A stretch of 20,460 nucleotides of DNA from an uncultured Clostridium sp. (GTDB lineage Bacteria; Bacillota; Clostridia; Clostridiales; Clostridiaceae), in NCBI GenBank assembly GCA_934746015.1, contig CAKVEW010000046.1, forward strand, positions 1 to 20,460, read 5' to 3'. The translations under genes were made by a program, and so were the position numbers. Below, piece after piece: positions 5,972 to 13,821 of this stretch. How positions within the stretch are numbered: position 1 is the first letter of the stretch; each line of letters opens with the position of its first letter. The notes beneath the pieces were generated by a model. It had not been told where the DNA came from. It was given only the letters and a program-made list of their open reading frames with translations, and made no database searches.

Positions 5972-7321
5972 TTATTTAATTAAATTTTCTCTCATCTTAT
6001 TAGTAGCTTCTTCTAAAGCACTTTGCCAATCCTTAACTGTTTTATCTCCAGTCATTACAGAATCAACTGTTCCAACATAAACATCTGAATACTTTAATCC
6101 TTCTACTGGGTTAGTTGCTGCAAATACTCCAATTAATGCTTTAGCTCCATTATCATACATCTTTAATAATTCAATTTGTAGTGGCTCTAAATATTTAGTT
6201 GCAATTTCCATAGAACCTTTAACTGGAACAACTCCTTTAGCATTTTCTGAAATAATCTTAACTGCCTCATCACTATAAATATACGCCATAAACTCTTCTG
6301 CTAATTCTATATTCTTAGAATCCTTTGGAATGTACATTTGCTCAATAAAACTTACAGCGTATTGATCTCCACCCTTTGTAAATGCTGGATAAGGCATAAA
6401 TCCCCATTCAAATCCATCTGCTCTTGGAGCATCTTTCATTTCTCCTGGTAGCCAGTTTCCATTAGGTATAAATAATACTTTATTATCTAGGAGTAATTGT
6501 TGATTATTTTTAAAGCCTTGATTATTAGCGTTAGCCACTACTGTTGGCTCTAAATAGTCCTTAAGCTTCCCAATAGTTTCCAAAGTTTTTGTAGCAGGAT
6601 CAGATGTCCAGAATCCTTCTGCATAATTCATTGCATCATCAAAAGCCTTTGTTCCACCTGCCGCTGCAAGCATTGGAGGAATCATACAATCAAGGTATCC
6701 TGCTGTTGGATATGACCATAATGATATTCCATCTGCCTTTGCTTTATCACCTAAAGCAAACATCTCATCCCAAGTTGTCGGAAGCTCGTATCCCTTGTCC
6801 TTTAATAAGGTTTTATTATAGAACATTCCTGTTGGACTATAAAATAAAGGTAATAGATATGTTTTCCCATCAGTATATGGATTAGTTGCATAGCTATCAA
6901 TAAATCCTGGCAATAGCTTGTCCTTAACTGTTACATCTTCTCCTGGCACCTTCATTTCTAACACATTACTTAAATCATGTAGTCCTTGTTCTTTAGTAAA
7001 TGTCTCTGTTAAGGCATCAGGTCTTCCAGTTGCTAGGTAAATAAAATCTGGTACATTTCCTGCTTGAATTTGAGGGCGAATAACTTCTTCAATATTTGAG
7101 GCAACTGTTAATTCTACTGTTACTCCTTCATGTTGCTTTTCAAAACTTTCCTTTAGCTTTTCCCAATAAGCTTTTCCATAGCCACCTTCAAAGGCAGCAA
7201 CTTTTAATATCTTATTTTCTTTTCCCGAGTTATCTGAACCAGCATCCTTTGATCCACAGCCTGCTAAAGTAGTCATTACCATAATTGAACTTAGTATTAA
7301 AGCTAACCTTCTTTTTTTCAT
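5972..7321 (-). CDS. Carbohydrate ABC transporter substrate-binding lipoprotein (family 1)
   Basis: This is an extracellular sugar-binding lipoprotein of 449 aa. It has a lipoprotein signal peptide with lipobox LAGC and acylated Cys22, a Ser/Gly/Asp-rich tether, and then a mature domain beginning ILKVAAFEGGYGKAYWEKL. Family-1 features are visible: a D-F-I-Y-L segment (PDFIYLATGRPD), YNKTLLKDKGYELPTTWDE, and an aromatic-rich pocket region (PNGNWLPGEM, FEWGFMPYPAF). The E-G-G-Y-G start resembles GlcNAc/chitobiose-type binders, but that is a loose resemblance. It follows the permease-GH112 operon rather than leading it and is separated by a long hairpin, so it probably has its own promoter or is a processed distal cistron. 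A GGGAGGAAATATA ribosome binding site supports the start. The likely ligand is the disaccharide cleaved by the GH112 enzyme. Confidence 0.92.
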   Translation of the reverse strand: MKKRRLALILSSIMVMTTLAGCGSKDAGSDNSGKENKILKVAAFEGGYGKAYWEKLKESFEKQHEGVTVELTVASNIEEVIRPQIQAGNVPDFIYLATGRPDALTETFTKEQGLHDLSNVLEMKVPGEDVTVKDKLLPGFIDSYATNPYTDGKTYLLPLFYSPTGMFYNKTLLKDKGYELPTTWDEMFALGDKAKADGISLWSYPTAGYLDCMIPPMLAAAGGTKAFDDAMNYAEGFWTSDPATKTLETIGKLKDYLEPTVVANANNQGFKNNQQLLLDNKVLFIPNGNWLPGEMKDAPRADGFEWGFMPYPAFTKGGDQYAVSFIEQMYIPKDSKNIELAEEFMAYIYSDEAVKIISENAKGVVPVKGSMEIATKYLEPLQIELLKMYDNGAKALIGVFAATNPVEGLKYSDVYVGTVDSVMTGDKTVKDWQSALEEATNKMRENLIK

Positions 7322-7412
7322 TATATTTCCTCCCTTTCTCTCAATAAACCCCTTTAATATTTATACCTTTTTAAGTGAAAACAATTAATACTCATAAATT
7401 AATTTTAATTAT

Positions 7413-7427
7413 CTGTAAACGTTATTA
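7413..7427 (-). promoter_or_regulatory. Candidate catabolite-response (cre) site upstream of the binding-protein gene
   Basis: The plus strand reads CTGTAAACGTTATTA, matching the TG-N-AA-N-CG-N-W core of the Firmicute CcpA site, with mismatches at the first W and near the 3' end. It lies about 90 bases upstream of the start codon, between the intercistronic hairpin and the gene. A sugar-uptake gene is a sensible CcpA target; the match is imperfect. Confidence 0.35.
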
Positions 7428-7444
7428 ATATAAGATTTTTGCTT

Positions 7445-7489
7445 AATAATTTAATTATATTGCTTAGATATCAATATAATTAAATTATT
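7445..7489. repeat. 18-bp perfect inverted repeat between the small membrane gene and the binding-protein gene
   Basis: AATAATTTAATTATATTG (7445-7462) and CAATATAATTAAATTATT (7472-7489) are perfect complements with a 9-nt loop. The stem is almost all A/T. In the direction of transcription (minus) it is not followed by a T-run, so it is not a normal terminator. Its arm covers the stop codon of the small gene (7485-7487). It may protect or process the mRNA between cistrons. Confidence 0.65.
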
Positions 7490-7643
7490 GATATTTTTTA
7501 TTATAAATATAAAGTTCTGATATTACTCCAGCTATACCAATAAACATTATATTTAACCCAATATATCCTGTAATGGAATTACCCTTAATAACCAAGAACA
7601 AAGATACAAGGAACAATATAGTTAAAATTATATTCTTTAACAT
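7485..7643 (-). CDS. Small two-helix membrane protein (52 aa) in the GH112 operon
   Basis: This short gene lies 25 bases after the GH112 stop codon. A strong AAGGAGG lies seven bases before its ATG (7643). The protein starts MLKNIILTILFLVSLFLVIK and has two hydrophobic segments (about 4-19 and 27-43) around a GNSITGYIGL turn, ending in a charged YIYNKKYQ tail. From memory it resembles a family of roughly 55-aa sugar-operon membrane proteins (possibly DUF6903), but I cannot confirm the name. Codon use and the ribosome binding site match its neighbours, so I take it as a real gene. Function is unknown; an accessory role to the ABC permeases is a guess from context. Confidence 0.75.
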   Translation of the reverse strand: MLKNIILTILFLVSLFLVIKGNSITGYIGLNIMFIGIAGVISELYIYNKKYQ

Positions 7644-7668
7644 CAATAATCCTCCTTAGGACCATATC

Positions 7669-9828
7669 TTAATTAATATCAATCCATTTTATTTCAGTTG
7701 GAGCTAACTCTAAAGTCATTGAATTACCTTTTCCATCGTAAATATTTGAAACTTGCTTTTCATTTGAATTATTAATCACAGCATATCTATTAGAATCTAA
7801 ATAAGCCGAAACTTCGCAATATGGATTATCAGCATACCACTTTTTCATTTCTTCTTCCTTATTAGCTGCATAGTAGCAGGCTCTAGTTAATATACGAGTA
7901 TTCTGAATTGAATATGGAAGTCCAGCTATATATACAGTTCTACCCTTACCGTATTTATTAGCTGCCATTAACAAATTACCATTTGTATATTTTATAATTT
8001 CTGTATTATCATTTAATGAATAGATATTCTTTTGATCTTCACCAAAATCTATTTCTTCAAATAAATCTTCGGTTATAAAATGTGAATCTAATTCTTTAGT
8101 AAAGTACTTGTCTGAACTTAAAGAAAATCCTAACTCCTTATCAACACCAAATGCATCTGCTAATTGGAAGTAATGTCCTCCAGTTAAGAATGCTGAAGGT
8201 TCTCCAATACCTATAAATCCACCACCTTCAAATATCCATTTTCTTATTTTTGTAATAATTTCTTCATCTACCCACTTATCTCCGCCACTAAAGGCTGTTC
8301 CTGCATCCCCTGCATTAATAATAACGTCAATACCTTCTGGCACTCCATTTTCCTTAATATCATCAAAGCTTATAAAGCTTACATCTACACTCATACCACT
8401 AAGTGATTCTATAACACCTAAATAAGTATATATTTGTTTATACCATAATGCATGTGCAACCATATGAGTTTGCCAAGTACGTAGTTTACCCCAGCAATTT
8501 AATACGGCAACCTTTAATCCACAATAAGGCTTATTTCCATTTATAGTTTCATAAATTTCTCTAAATTCATTACAAACACCCTCAACATAATCAACGAATT
8601 TAGGGAACTTATATGCTAAAGATAAATATCCACCATAACCTATTCTATCTACAGGTTTTCTCATAATTGCGCGTCTTGCTGTTAACCAGTTATCTCTTGC
8701 TTCAATAGTAGGGTCATTTCCTTCATGGAAGGTATCTGGGAAGAAGTATGGTAAAAATCTTCCTTCAGTGTACTTAACCCCTGGAATATCTGCTATCATC
8801 CTTAATGTAGCTCCACTTCCTACTGAACCAACTACTGAATCTAACCCTATACTCTCAAAATATTTTCCATAAGGTTCAGTTCCTATCCAGTTGTCACCTA
8901 GAAACATCATAGCTTCTCTTCCATTCTCATGAACGATATCCACTAATTTTTTTACATTTTCTGAGACAAACTTTTGTTGAAAATCCATATAATCTAAAAA
9001 CTTTTTACTTGGAATTCTAAATGAACTATTATAGTATCCCTTATCTACAACATCATCTGCTCTTAATTTATACCCTTTAACCTTTTCAAATTCTCTCAAG
9101 GCTTCTGCACTTACACTTGAGCTATATCCAAACCAATCTACATATTTTTCTTTCGCCTTATCATTAAATACTAAAGTAAAATGGTAGAAGAAAGTGGTAA
9201 ATCTTATAACATCTGCTTCTGGATGTTCATCTAGCCACCTATACATAGCTTCAAATATATATTTATTTGTTTTTGGTTTCCTAGCATCAAAAGGAATTTC
9301 ATGAGGCTTATCTCCCCAATTATTTGTTATATGATTATACATTTGTGTTGGATCCCATAAGCAATATGCTAAAAATGAAACTGTATATTCGTGCCAAGGT
9401 TTAGCTTCATTGATTGTTACCTCTTGTGTTTCATCATTATAAATCCAATTATTCAAACTAACTACTTCATCAGTAGTTCTATCTATCACTTCCCAAAACT
9501 CCTTAATGTCATGATAAGTATCAGGCTTTACTTGTTCCTTGAAATAGCCATCCATAATATTTATAGTTAATGAATCAGAAGTTGCCAAATGATGCTTAGT
9601 CATTAAATAGGTTTGTTGTAACTCTTCTGGATTTCTTTCTGCCCAATCATTATCTCCACGAGCAACAAAATAAGTTGAATAAACCTTTTTTGCTAAATCT
9701 TTTATTTCCTTTGGTAGTTTAAATCCATCGCAGTCTCTTATGGCATCTGCTCCCCATCTTTCTGCAATTTCCATTGTCTCTTTTATAAAGTTATCATCTG
9801 TTGGAATCGTTACTCTACCTTTATTCAT
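7669..9828 (-). CDS. GH112 beta-galactosyl-(N-acetyl)hexosamine phosphorylase (GNB/LNB phosphorylase family)
   Basis: This 719-aa cytoplasmic enzyme belongs to family GH112, which cleaves beta-galactosides with phosphate to give alpha-galactose 1-phosphate plus GlcNAc, GalNAc or rhamnose. The length fits the family. A TIM-barrel domain fills about residues 1-430; the general-acid Asp is expected to be Asp312 in GDNWIGTEPY (311-320). Arg31 (AIRDCDG) and Arg209 (VIRFTTFFYHF) are at positions where family members bind phosphate. A second alpha/beta, glutaminase-like domain follows (about 445-650; LKVAVLNCWG, DVIINAGDAG, GGGFIGIGEPS), then a small C-terminal beta region. It lies 15 bases after the second permease gene with an AAGGAGG site. 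Galacto-N-biose/lacto-N-biose is the likely substrate; galactosyl-rhamnose cannot be excluded without a subfamily tree. Confidence 0.93.
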   Translation of the reverse strand: MNKGRVTIPTDDNFIKETMEIAERWGADAIRDCDGFKLPKEIKDLAKKVYSTYFVARGDNDWAERNPEELQQTYLMTKHHLATSDSLTINIMDGYFKEQVKPDTYHDIKEFWEVIDRTTDEVVSLNNWIYNDETQEVTINEAKPWHEYTVSFLAYCLWDPTQMYNHITNNWGDKPHEIPFDARKPKTNKYIFEAMYRWLDEHPEADVIRFTTFFYHFTLVFNDKAKEKYVDWFGYSSSVSAEALREFEKVKGYKLRADDVVDKGYYNSSFRIPSKKFLDYMDFQQKFVSENVKKLVDIVHENGREAMMFLGDNWIGTEPYGKYFESIGLDSVVGSVGSGATLRMIADIPGVKYTEGRFLPYFFPDTFHEGNDPTIEARDNWLTARRAIMRKPVDRIGYGGYLSLAYKFPKFVDYVEGVCNEFREIYETINGNKPYCGLKVAVLNCWGKLRTWQTHMVAHALWYKQIYTYLGVIESLSGMSVDVSFISFDDIKENGVPEGIDVIINAGDAGTAFSGGDKWVDEEIITKIRKWIFEGGGFIGIGEPSAFLTGGHYFQLADAFGVDKELGFSLSSDKYFTKELDSHFITEDLFEEIDFGEDQKNIYSLNDNTEIIKYTNGNLLMAANKYGKGRTVYIAGLPYSIQNTRILTRACYYAANKEEEMKKWYADNPYCEVSAYLDSNRYAVINNSNEKQVSNIYDGKGNSMTLELAPTEIKWIDIN

Positions 9829-9843
9829 AATTGTCCTCCTTAT

Positions 9844-10740
9844 TTATTCCTTTATCCCGCCTACTGTCATACCTTCTGTTAATTTCTTTTGAACCAATAT
9901 ATAGAAAAATATTGTTGGAATCATTACTATTACTAAACCTGCATACAAAGACCCATAATCTGTAGCTGTCTTCTGCACTTGCATTAAATTTATTAATCCA
10001 AGTGGTAATGTTTTAGATTTATTAGGCAACATAGTAAGAGCAATAATATATTCATTCCAAAATCCTAGAAAATTAAATAATATAACAGTTATTATACTAG
10101 GCTTGGCCATTGGTATTATGACGTGAATTAAGGTTCTTAAATTACTACAGCCATCAACATAAGCTGCTTCTTCATATGCCTTTGGTAATGATTTGAAAAA
10201 TGTAATAAGTAGATATATAGTAAAAGGTAGAGCTGTAGCTGCATATATTATGCTAAGCACTATCCTACTATCTAAAAATACAGTCATACTAGCTGGAATT
10301 TCAAAAATATTTCTAATTAATTTTTCTCCATCTAATACCAATAAGAAAATTGGAACTACTATATAATTAACATTTATAAATAACCCAGCTGAAAATAGTA
10401 AATTCAATATTTTTTTACTCTTAAATTCAAATCTGGATAATACATATGCAGCTGGTATAGAAACAAGCAATAGTATTATTAAAGCTAATGATGTAACTAT
10501 TACTGAATTCATAAAATAATTACCCATATTAGCTTCTACAAAAGCCTTATAGAAATTTTCAAAATATAAGCCCTTTGGCAGAGCCCATGGATTTCCATAA
10601 AACTCTGACTTATGCTTAAATGATGCTAATATAGCCCACCCCAAAGGAACTAATATACTTAATGCAAATATAAATAAACATAAATAAATAAAAATCTTCA
10701 TTAACTTTTCTGTTGATGCTTTTTTATATAATTTTCCCAT
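9844..10740 (-). CDS. Carbohydrate ABC transporter permease, MalG-like
   Basis: This is one of the two integral membrane subunits of a sugar importer (298 aa, six predicted membrane helices). It has the cytoplasmic N-terminus and NSVIVTSLALIILLLVSIPAAYVLSRF block of CUT1 permeases, and the EAA loop YEEAAYVDGCSNLRTLIHVI (189-208) that docks the ATPase. The C-terminus GLVIVMIPTIFFYILVQKKLTEGMTVGGIKE is typical of the MalG side. The gene starts 12 bases after the MalF-like gene's stop, and its AAGGAGGG site overlaps that end. No ATP-binding subunit is encoded in the window, so a shared MsmK/MalK-type ATPase must work with it. Confidence 0.95.
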   Translation of the reverse strand: MGKLYKKASTEKLMKIFIYLCLFIFALSILVPLGWAILASFKHKSEFYGNPWALPKGLYFENFYKAFVEANMGNYFMNSVIVTSLALIILLLVSIPAAYVLSRFEFKSKKILNLLFSAGLFINVNYIVVPIFLLVLDGEKLIRNIFEIPASMTVFLDSRIVLSIIYAATALPFTIYLLITFFKSLPKAYEEAAYVDGCSNLRTLIHVIIPMAKPSIITVILFNFLGFWNEYIIALTMLPNKSKTLPLGLINLMQVQKTATDYGSLYAGLVIVMIPTIFFYILVQKKLTEGMTVGGIKE

Positions 10741-10752
10741 ATTAATCCCTCC

Positions 10753-11646
10753 TTAGAATTCAATTACCTCTCTTTTAGTAGCTTTACTAATAACTAGTGA
10801 TAAACCAAAGGAGAAAATAAATATAATAACTCCTATTGCCATACCATATCCATAAGATGAATTAGAATAGGCTTGCTTGTACATATAACTTAAGAACACT
10901 TCTGAAGAACCATCTGGCCCCCCCGATGTCATAACTTTTACAAAAAGGAAACTTAAATTAATTGTGCTAATTATAAAGAATGTTAAAGTCGTTCTTATAA
11001 CATTCCATATTAGTGGCAAGGTTATAGTGAAAAATTGTTGTGTCTTTGTGGCTCCTTCTAAATCAGCTGCTTCATAAAGACTGTCTGGAATACTACTCAT
11101 ACTTGCCATATACATAACCATATAATATCCAACAGCTTGCCATATCATTGCAACTGCTATGCACCAAATAACTATCTTTTGATCCCCTAACCACATTCTT
11201 TTTAGGTTATCTAATCCTAAGGTACTAAGACTTGAATTGATTATTCCTCTTTCAGGATCTAATATAGCTGAAAATATAGCTGAAATAACTACCACGGATA
11301 ATATGTTAGGAAAATAAAATACAACTCTGAAGAAGTTTTTGAACTTAGTTTCTTTTCTTGTTAGTATAGCTGCCGAGGCTATTGCTAAAATCATCGTTAT
11401 TATAGTTACTATTACTAGCAAAAATAATGTGTTTTGAAAGGATTTAATAAAATTACTGTCTTTAAATAATATTGTAAAATTGCTTAATCCTACAAATTTC
11501 TTGTTATTTGATAATCCACCCCATTTAAATAGTGACATCCAAAAGACATTTATAGTTGGAATCACCATGAATACTATAAATAATATAAGTGCTGGCATCA
11601 CTGATAGCCCTACAAACAACTTGTTTACAGTACTTTTCTTATGCAT
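10753..11646 (-). CDS. Carbohydrate ABC transporter permease, MalF-like
   Basis: This is the partner membrane subunit (297 aa). Six helices are visible, beginning at about 12-34 (LFVGLSVMPALILFIVFMVIP). The short periplasmic region reads FVGLSNFTILFKDSNFIKSFQNTL, and the EAA loop is YEAADLEGATKTQQFFTITLP (starting at residue 191). It is the first gene of the minus-strand operon and diverges from the AraC-type regulator. The start ATG 11646 has a GGGGGGAG site about 8 bases upstream. Together with the MalG-like gene, the GH112 enzyme and the distal binding protein it forms a CUT1-type importer and phosphorolysis pathway. Confidence 0.95.
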   Translation of the reverse strand: MHKKSTVNKLFVGLSVMPALILFIVFMVIPTINVFWMSLFKWGGLSNNKKFVGLSNFTILFKDSNFIKSFQNTLFLLVIVTIITMILAIASAAILTRKETKFKNFFRVVFYFPNILSVVVISAIFSAILDPERGIINSSLSTLGLDNLKRMWLGDQKIVIWCIAVAMIWQAVGYYMVMYMASMSSIPDSLYEAADLEGATKTQQFFTITLPLIWNVIRTTLTFFIISTINLSFLFVKVMTSGGPDGSSEVFLSYMYKQAYSNSSYGYGMAIGVIIFIFSFGLSLVISKATKREVIEF

Positions 11647-11690
11647 ATCTAATGTCTCCCCCCTTATTTATTTGTTTATTTTATAAGCTT

Positions 11691-11719
11691 ATTTTATCTT
11701 TATGAAATCAATTACACAA
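11691..11719 (-). promoter_or_regulatory. Predicted promoter of the permease-GH112 operon
   Basis: On the minus strand TTGTGT (11719-11714) and TAAAAT (11696-11691) are 17 bases apart, 45 bases before the start codon. Immediately upstream, ACAATAATATTGT (11716-11728) is a perfect palindrome that overlaps the -35 and could be part of a regulator site. Confidence 0.55.
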
Positions 11720-11785
11720 TAATATTGTTGCTATATTTTATAGTAATCTTGCGATAAGCATTTAATTATATTTATATATATCTTG

Positions 11786-11794
11786 TGATATAAT
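11786..11794 (+). promoter_or_regulatory. Extended -10 promoter of the AraC-type regulator gene
   Basis: TGATATAAT contains a perfect TATAAT (11789-11794) preceded by the TGN extended -10 motif. No good -35 is seen, as is common with extended -10 promoters. It lies about 30 bases before the start codon at 11824. Confidence 0.5.
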
Positions 11795-11823
11795 AAAATA
11801 ATTATATAGAATGGAGGTTTAAA

Positions 11824-12696
11824 ATGAGTAATACTAGATATTTAATAAATAAAAATACTTATAATCCTAACTATGAATTACTATATATTAGTAAATCAAA
11901 GTTTGAAAACGATTGGCATAGTACGGCTCACTTTCATCCATTTACAGAAATATTTTTTATAACAGATGGAAAAGGAGCCTTTTATTTAAGTGATCAAATA
12001 GTTAATGTTAACAAATGGGATCTAATTATAATTAATTCTAATTGTTTGCACACAGAAAAATCCTCCCTATCAGATGTTCCACTTGAATATATTGTTATGG
12101 GAGTAGATAATCTATTATTAAATTTTCCTGAATCCTATAGCTTAACTGATAATGATAAGCAAATTAAATTATATGAAATTATGAATTTTACTAAGGATAA
12201 AGATATAATATTAAATCACTTCAATACTTTAATAAAAGAAATAGAAAATAAAGAATTTAATTACGAAATAATATGTAAAAGTATTTTAAATATGTTTATA
12301 ACCTACATTATTCGAAGTAGAAGTTCACTACTATTTATAGAAGAGTCTAGAGAAAAGTTAAATTTAGAGTGTATAAAAATTAAAAACTATATAGATTCTC
12401 ATTATTCTCAAAATATAACCTTAGATTTTTTATCAAACTTAACCTATATGAACAAATTTCATTTGGTTCATACCTTTACTAAACAAATTGGTTTATCTCC
12501 AATTAACTATGCAATAAATAAACGCATACAAGAAGCAAAGAACCTTCTTTCAACTACTAGTTATTCAATTAGGGATATTGCATCTATTGTTGGTTTTTCT
12601 AATTCCTCATATTTTAGCCAAATGTTCAAAAAAGTTGCTGGTCTAACGCCTAAAAATTATAGAGATAAAATTTTAAGTTTAGAAAAAAGCAAATAA
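11824..12696 (+). CDS. AraC-family transcriptional regulator with N-terminal cupin sensor
   Basis: This is a 290-aa one-component regulator. The N-terminal half is a cupin (AraC_binding-like): WHSTAHFHPFTEIFFITDGKG with His36, His38 and Glu42, and a second cupin strand around VNKWDLIIINSNCLH. The middle helices lead to two helix-turn-helix motifs at about 185-285, with LDFLSNLTYMNKFHLVHTFTKQIG and the signature SIRDIASIVGFSNSSYFSQMFKKVAGLTPKNYRDK. It is divergent from the permease-GH112 operon with a 177-base gap, so it most likely activates that operon in response to its sugar. Start ATG 11824 has a GGAGG site. The ligand is not visible from sequence. Confidence 0.92.
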   Translation: MSNTRYLINKNTYNPNYELLYISKSKFENDWHSTAHFHPFTEIFFITDGKGAFYLSDQIVNVNKWDLIIINSNCLHTEKSSLSDVPLEYIVMGVDNLLLNFPESYSLTDNDKQIKLYEIMNFTKDKDIILNHFNTLIKEIENKEFNYEIICKSILNMFITYIIRSRSSLLFIEESREKLNLECIKIKNYIDSHYSQNITLDFLSNLTYMNKFHLVHTFTKQIGLSPINYAINKRIQEAKNLLSTTSYSIRDIASIVGFSNSSYFSQMFKKVAGLTPKNYRDKILSLEKSK

Positions 12697-12697
12697 A

Positions 12698-12761
12698 AAG
12701 TGTGAAAATAATATCCTGTAAATTATTATTACTAATAACAACATCATTATATTTCACACTT
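12698..12761 (-). terminator. Hairpin between the araC-type gene and tcdA
   Basis: AAGTGTGAAA (12698-12707) pairs with TTTCACACTT (12752-12761), with further A/T pairing inside. On the minus strand it is followed by TTTTTATTTG, so it fits a terminator for tcdA; on the plus strand the following bases are not T-rich. It could still stall transcripts from the convergent regulator gene. Confidence 0.6.
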
Positions 12762-12826
12762 CTTACATCATAAGTCTTTTAATATTTATAAATTATAATT
12801 TGAAGCTAATTTTATAGCTCCTTATA

Positions 12827-13585
12827 TTATTTTAAACCTAATATAGATTGGATTACTTCTCCACCTAAAATCATTCCTGCTACTGGAGGAACATAAGATA
12901 TACTTCCTGGTATTTGCCTCTTAGATGCACACTTTTTAGTACCACCTGTACAAACGCAACCTGTTTTGCAAGTTACTACATCTTCATCTTTTGGCTTCAT
13001 TGGCTTTTCCTCTGAATATACTACTTTTAGATTTTTAACTCCTCTTTTTCTAAGTTCATATCTCATAACCTTAGCTAAAGGACAAACCTTTGTATTATAT
13101 ATGTCGGATACCTTAAATTGAGTTGGATCAAATTTATTTCCAGTTCCCATTGAAGCAATTATATTAATTCCTTTTTGATAACAATACTCTGCTAATGCTA
13201 TTTTTGCAGACACTGTATCAATAGCATCTATTACATAGTCAACATCATCAGGAATTAACTCACTTAAGTTCTCAGGTGTAACAAAAATTTGATGAGTTAT
13301 TACATTACATTTTCTATTTATAGAAAGTATTCTTTCTTTCATAACTTCAACCTTAACTTGACTTACTGTCTTATATGTAGCATGTATTTGTCTATTTAAA
13401 TTAGTAAGACAAACTGTATCATCATCTACTAATATCAAAGTACCTACTCCTGCTCTAGTTAAAGCTTCCACTGCAAAGCTTCCTACTCCACCAACACCAA
13501 ATACCATTACTTTTGCATTTTTTAGTTTTTCTAGTCCATCAGCACCTACAAGTAGTTCTGTTCTAGACAATGGATGTTGTATCAT
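12827..13585 (-). CDS. tcdA: tRNA threonylcarbamoyladenosine dehydratase (TcdA/YgdL, E1-like)
   Basis: This is an ATP-dependent E1/ThiF-family enzyme that cyclises N6-threonylcarbamoyladenosine at position 37 of tRNAs (252 aa). It has the nucleotide-binding GVGGVGSFAVEAL (30-42), the D-x-D-x-V-x-x-x-N-x-x-R-Q motif DDDTVCLTNLNRQ (54-66) and IDAIDTVSAK (119-128). The C-terminal part holds ASMGTGNKFDPTQFKVSDI, the HesA/ThiF-like end PGSISYVPPVAGMILGGEVI, and a four-cysteine insert (Cys206, 210, 212, 219). I recall that insert in clostridial relatives but not in the Escherichia coli protein. An AAGGAGAG site precedes ATG 13585. It is probably a single-gene unit. Confidence 0.93.
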   Translation of the reverse strand: MIQHPLSRTELLVGADGLEKLKNAKVMVFGVGGVGSFAVEALTRAGVGTLILVDDDTVCLTNLNRQIHATYKTVSQVKVEVMKERILSINRKCNVITHQIFVTPENLSELIPDDVDYVIDAIDTVSAKIALAEYCYQKGINIIASMGTGNKFDPTQFKVSDIYNTKVCPLAKVMRYELRKRGVKNLKVVYSEEKPMKPKDEDVVTCKTGCVCTGGTKKCASKRQIPGSISYVPPVAGMILGGEVIQSILGLK

Positions 13586-13821
13586 TAATTTCTCTCCTTT
13601 ATATATATCTCTTATATTTACAAAATATTTAAATTTAATATATCTTATTTTAGACTATTATCAATTTATAAACAATAATATTTTTAATTGAATTTTAAAC
13701 ATTTAGAATCTATTAAGTAAAAAAGTAGTAAATTAGATATTTTATTTTAATAAAGTATATAATATGTTAAGATATTAAAAGATTTAAGTTATATATAAAA
13801 TAACTTTAAGGAGGAAGATTT
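13586..13821. other. Divergent intergenic region between tcdA and mtnN
   Basis: This is 236 very AT-rich bases holding the promoters of two divergent genes. TATAAT-like boxes (for example around 13758-13763) can be found but none has a convincing -35, so I do not call a promoter. No riboswitch-like conserved core, repeat or small gene was recognised. Confidence 0.5.

Noticed and set aside
6604..6885. Plus-strand frame inside the binding-protein gene
   Set aside because: It is an antisense shadow of a clearly real gene, without a ribosome binding site or domain features. Similar antisense frames at 1306-1602, 16902-17201 and 18635-18862 were dropped for the same reason.
12796..12826. AGCTA/TAGCT stem before the tcdA stop as a terminator
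   Set aside because: The stem is only five base pairs with no T-run on the transcribed strand; the 12698-12761 hairpin is a better terminator.
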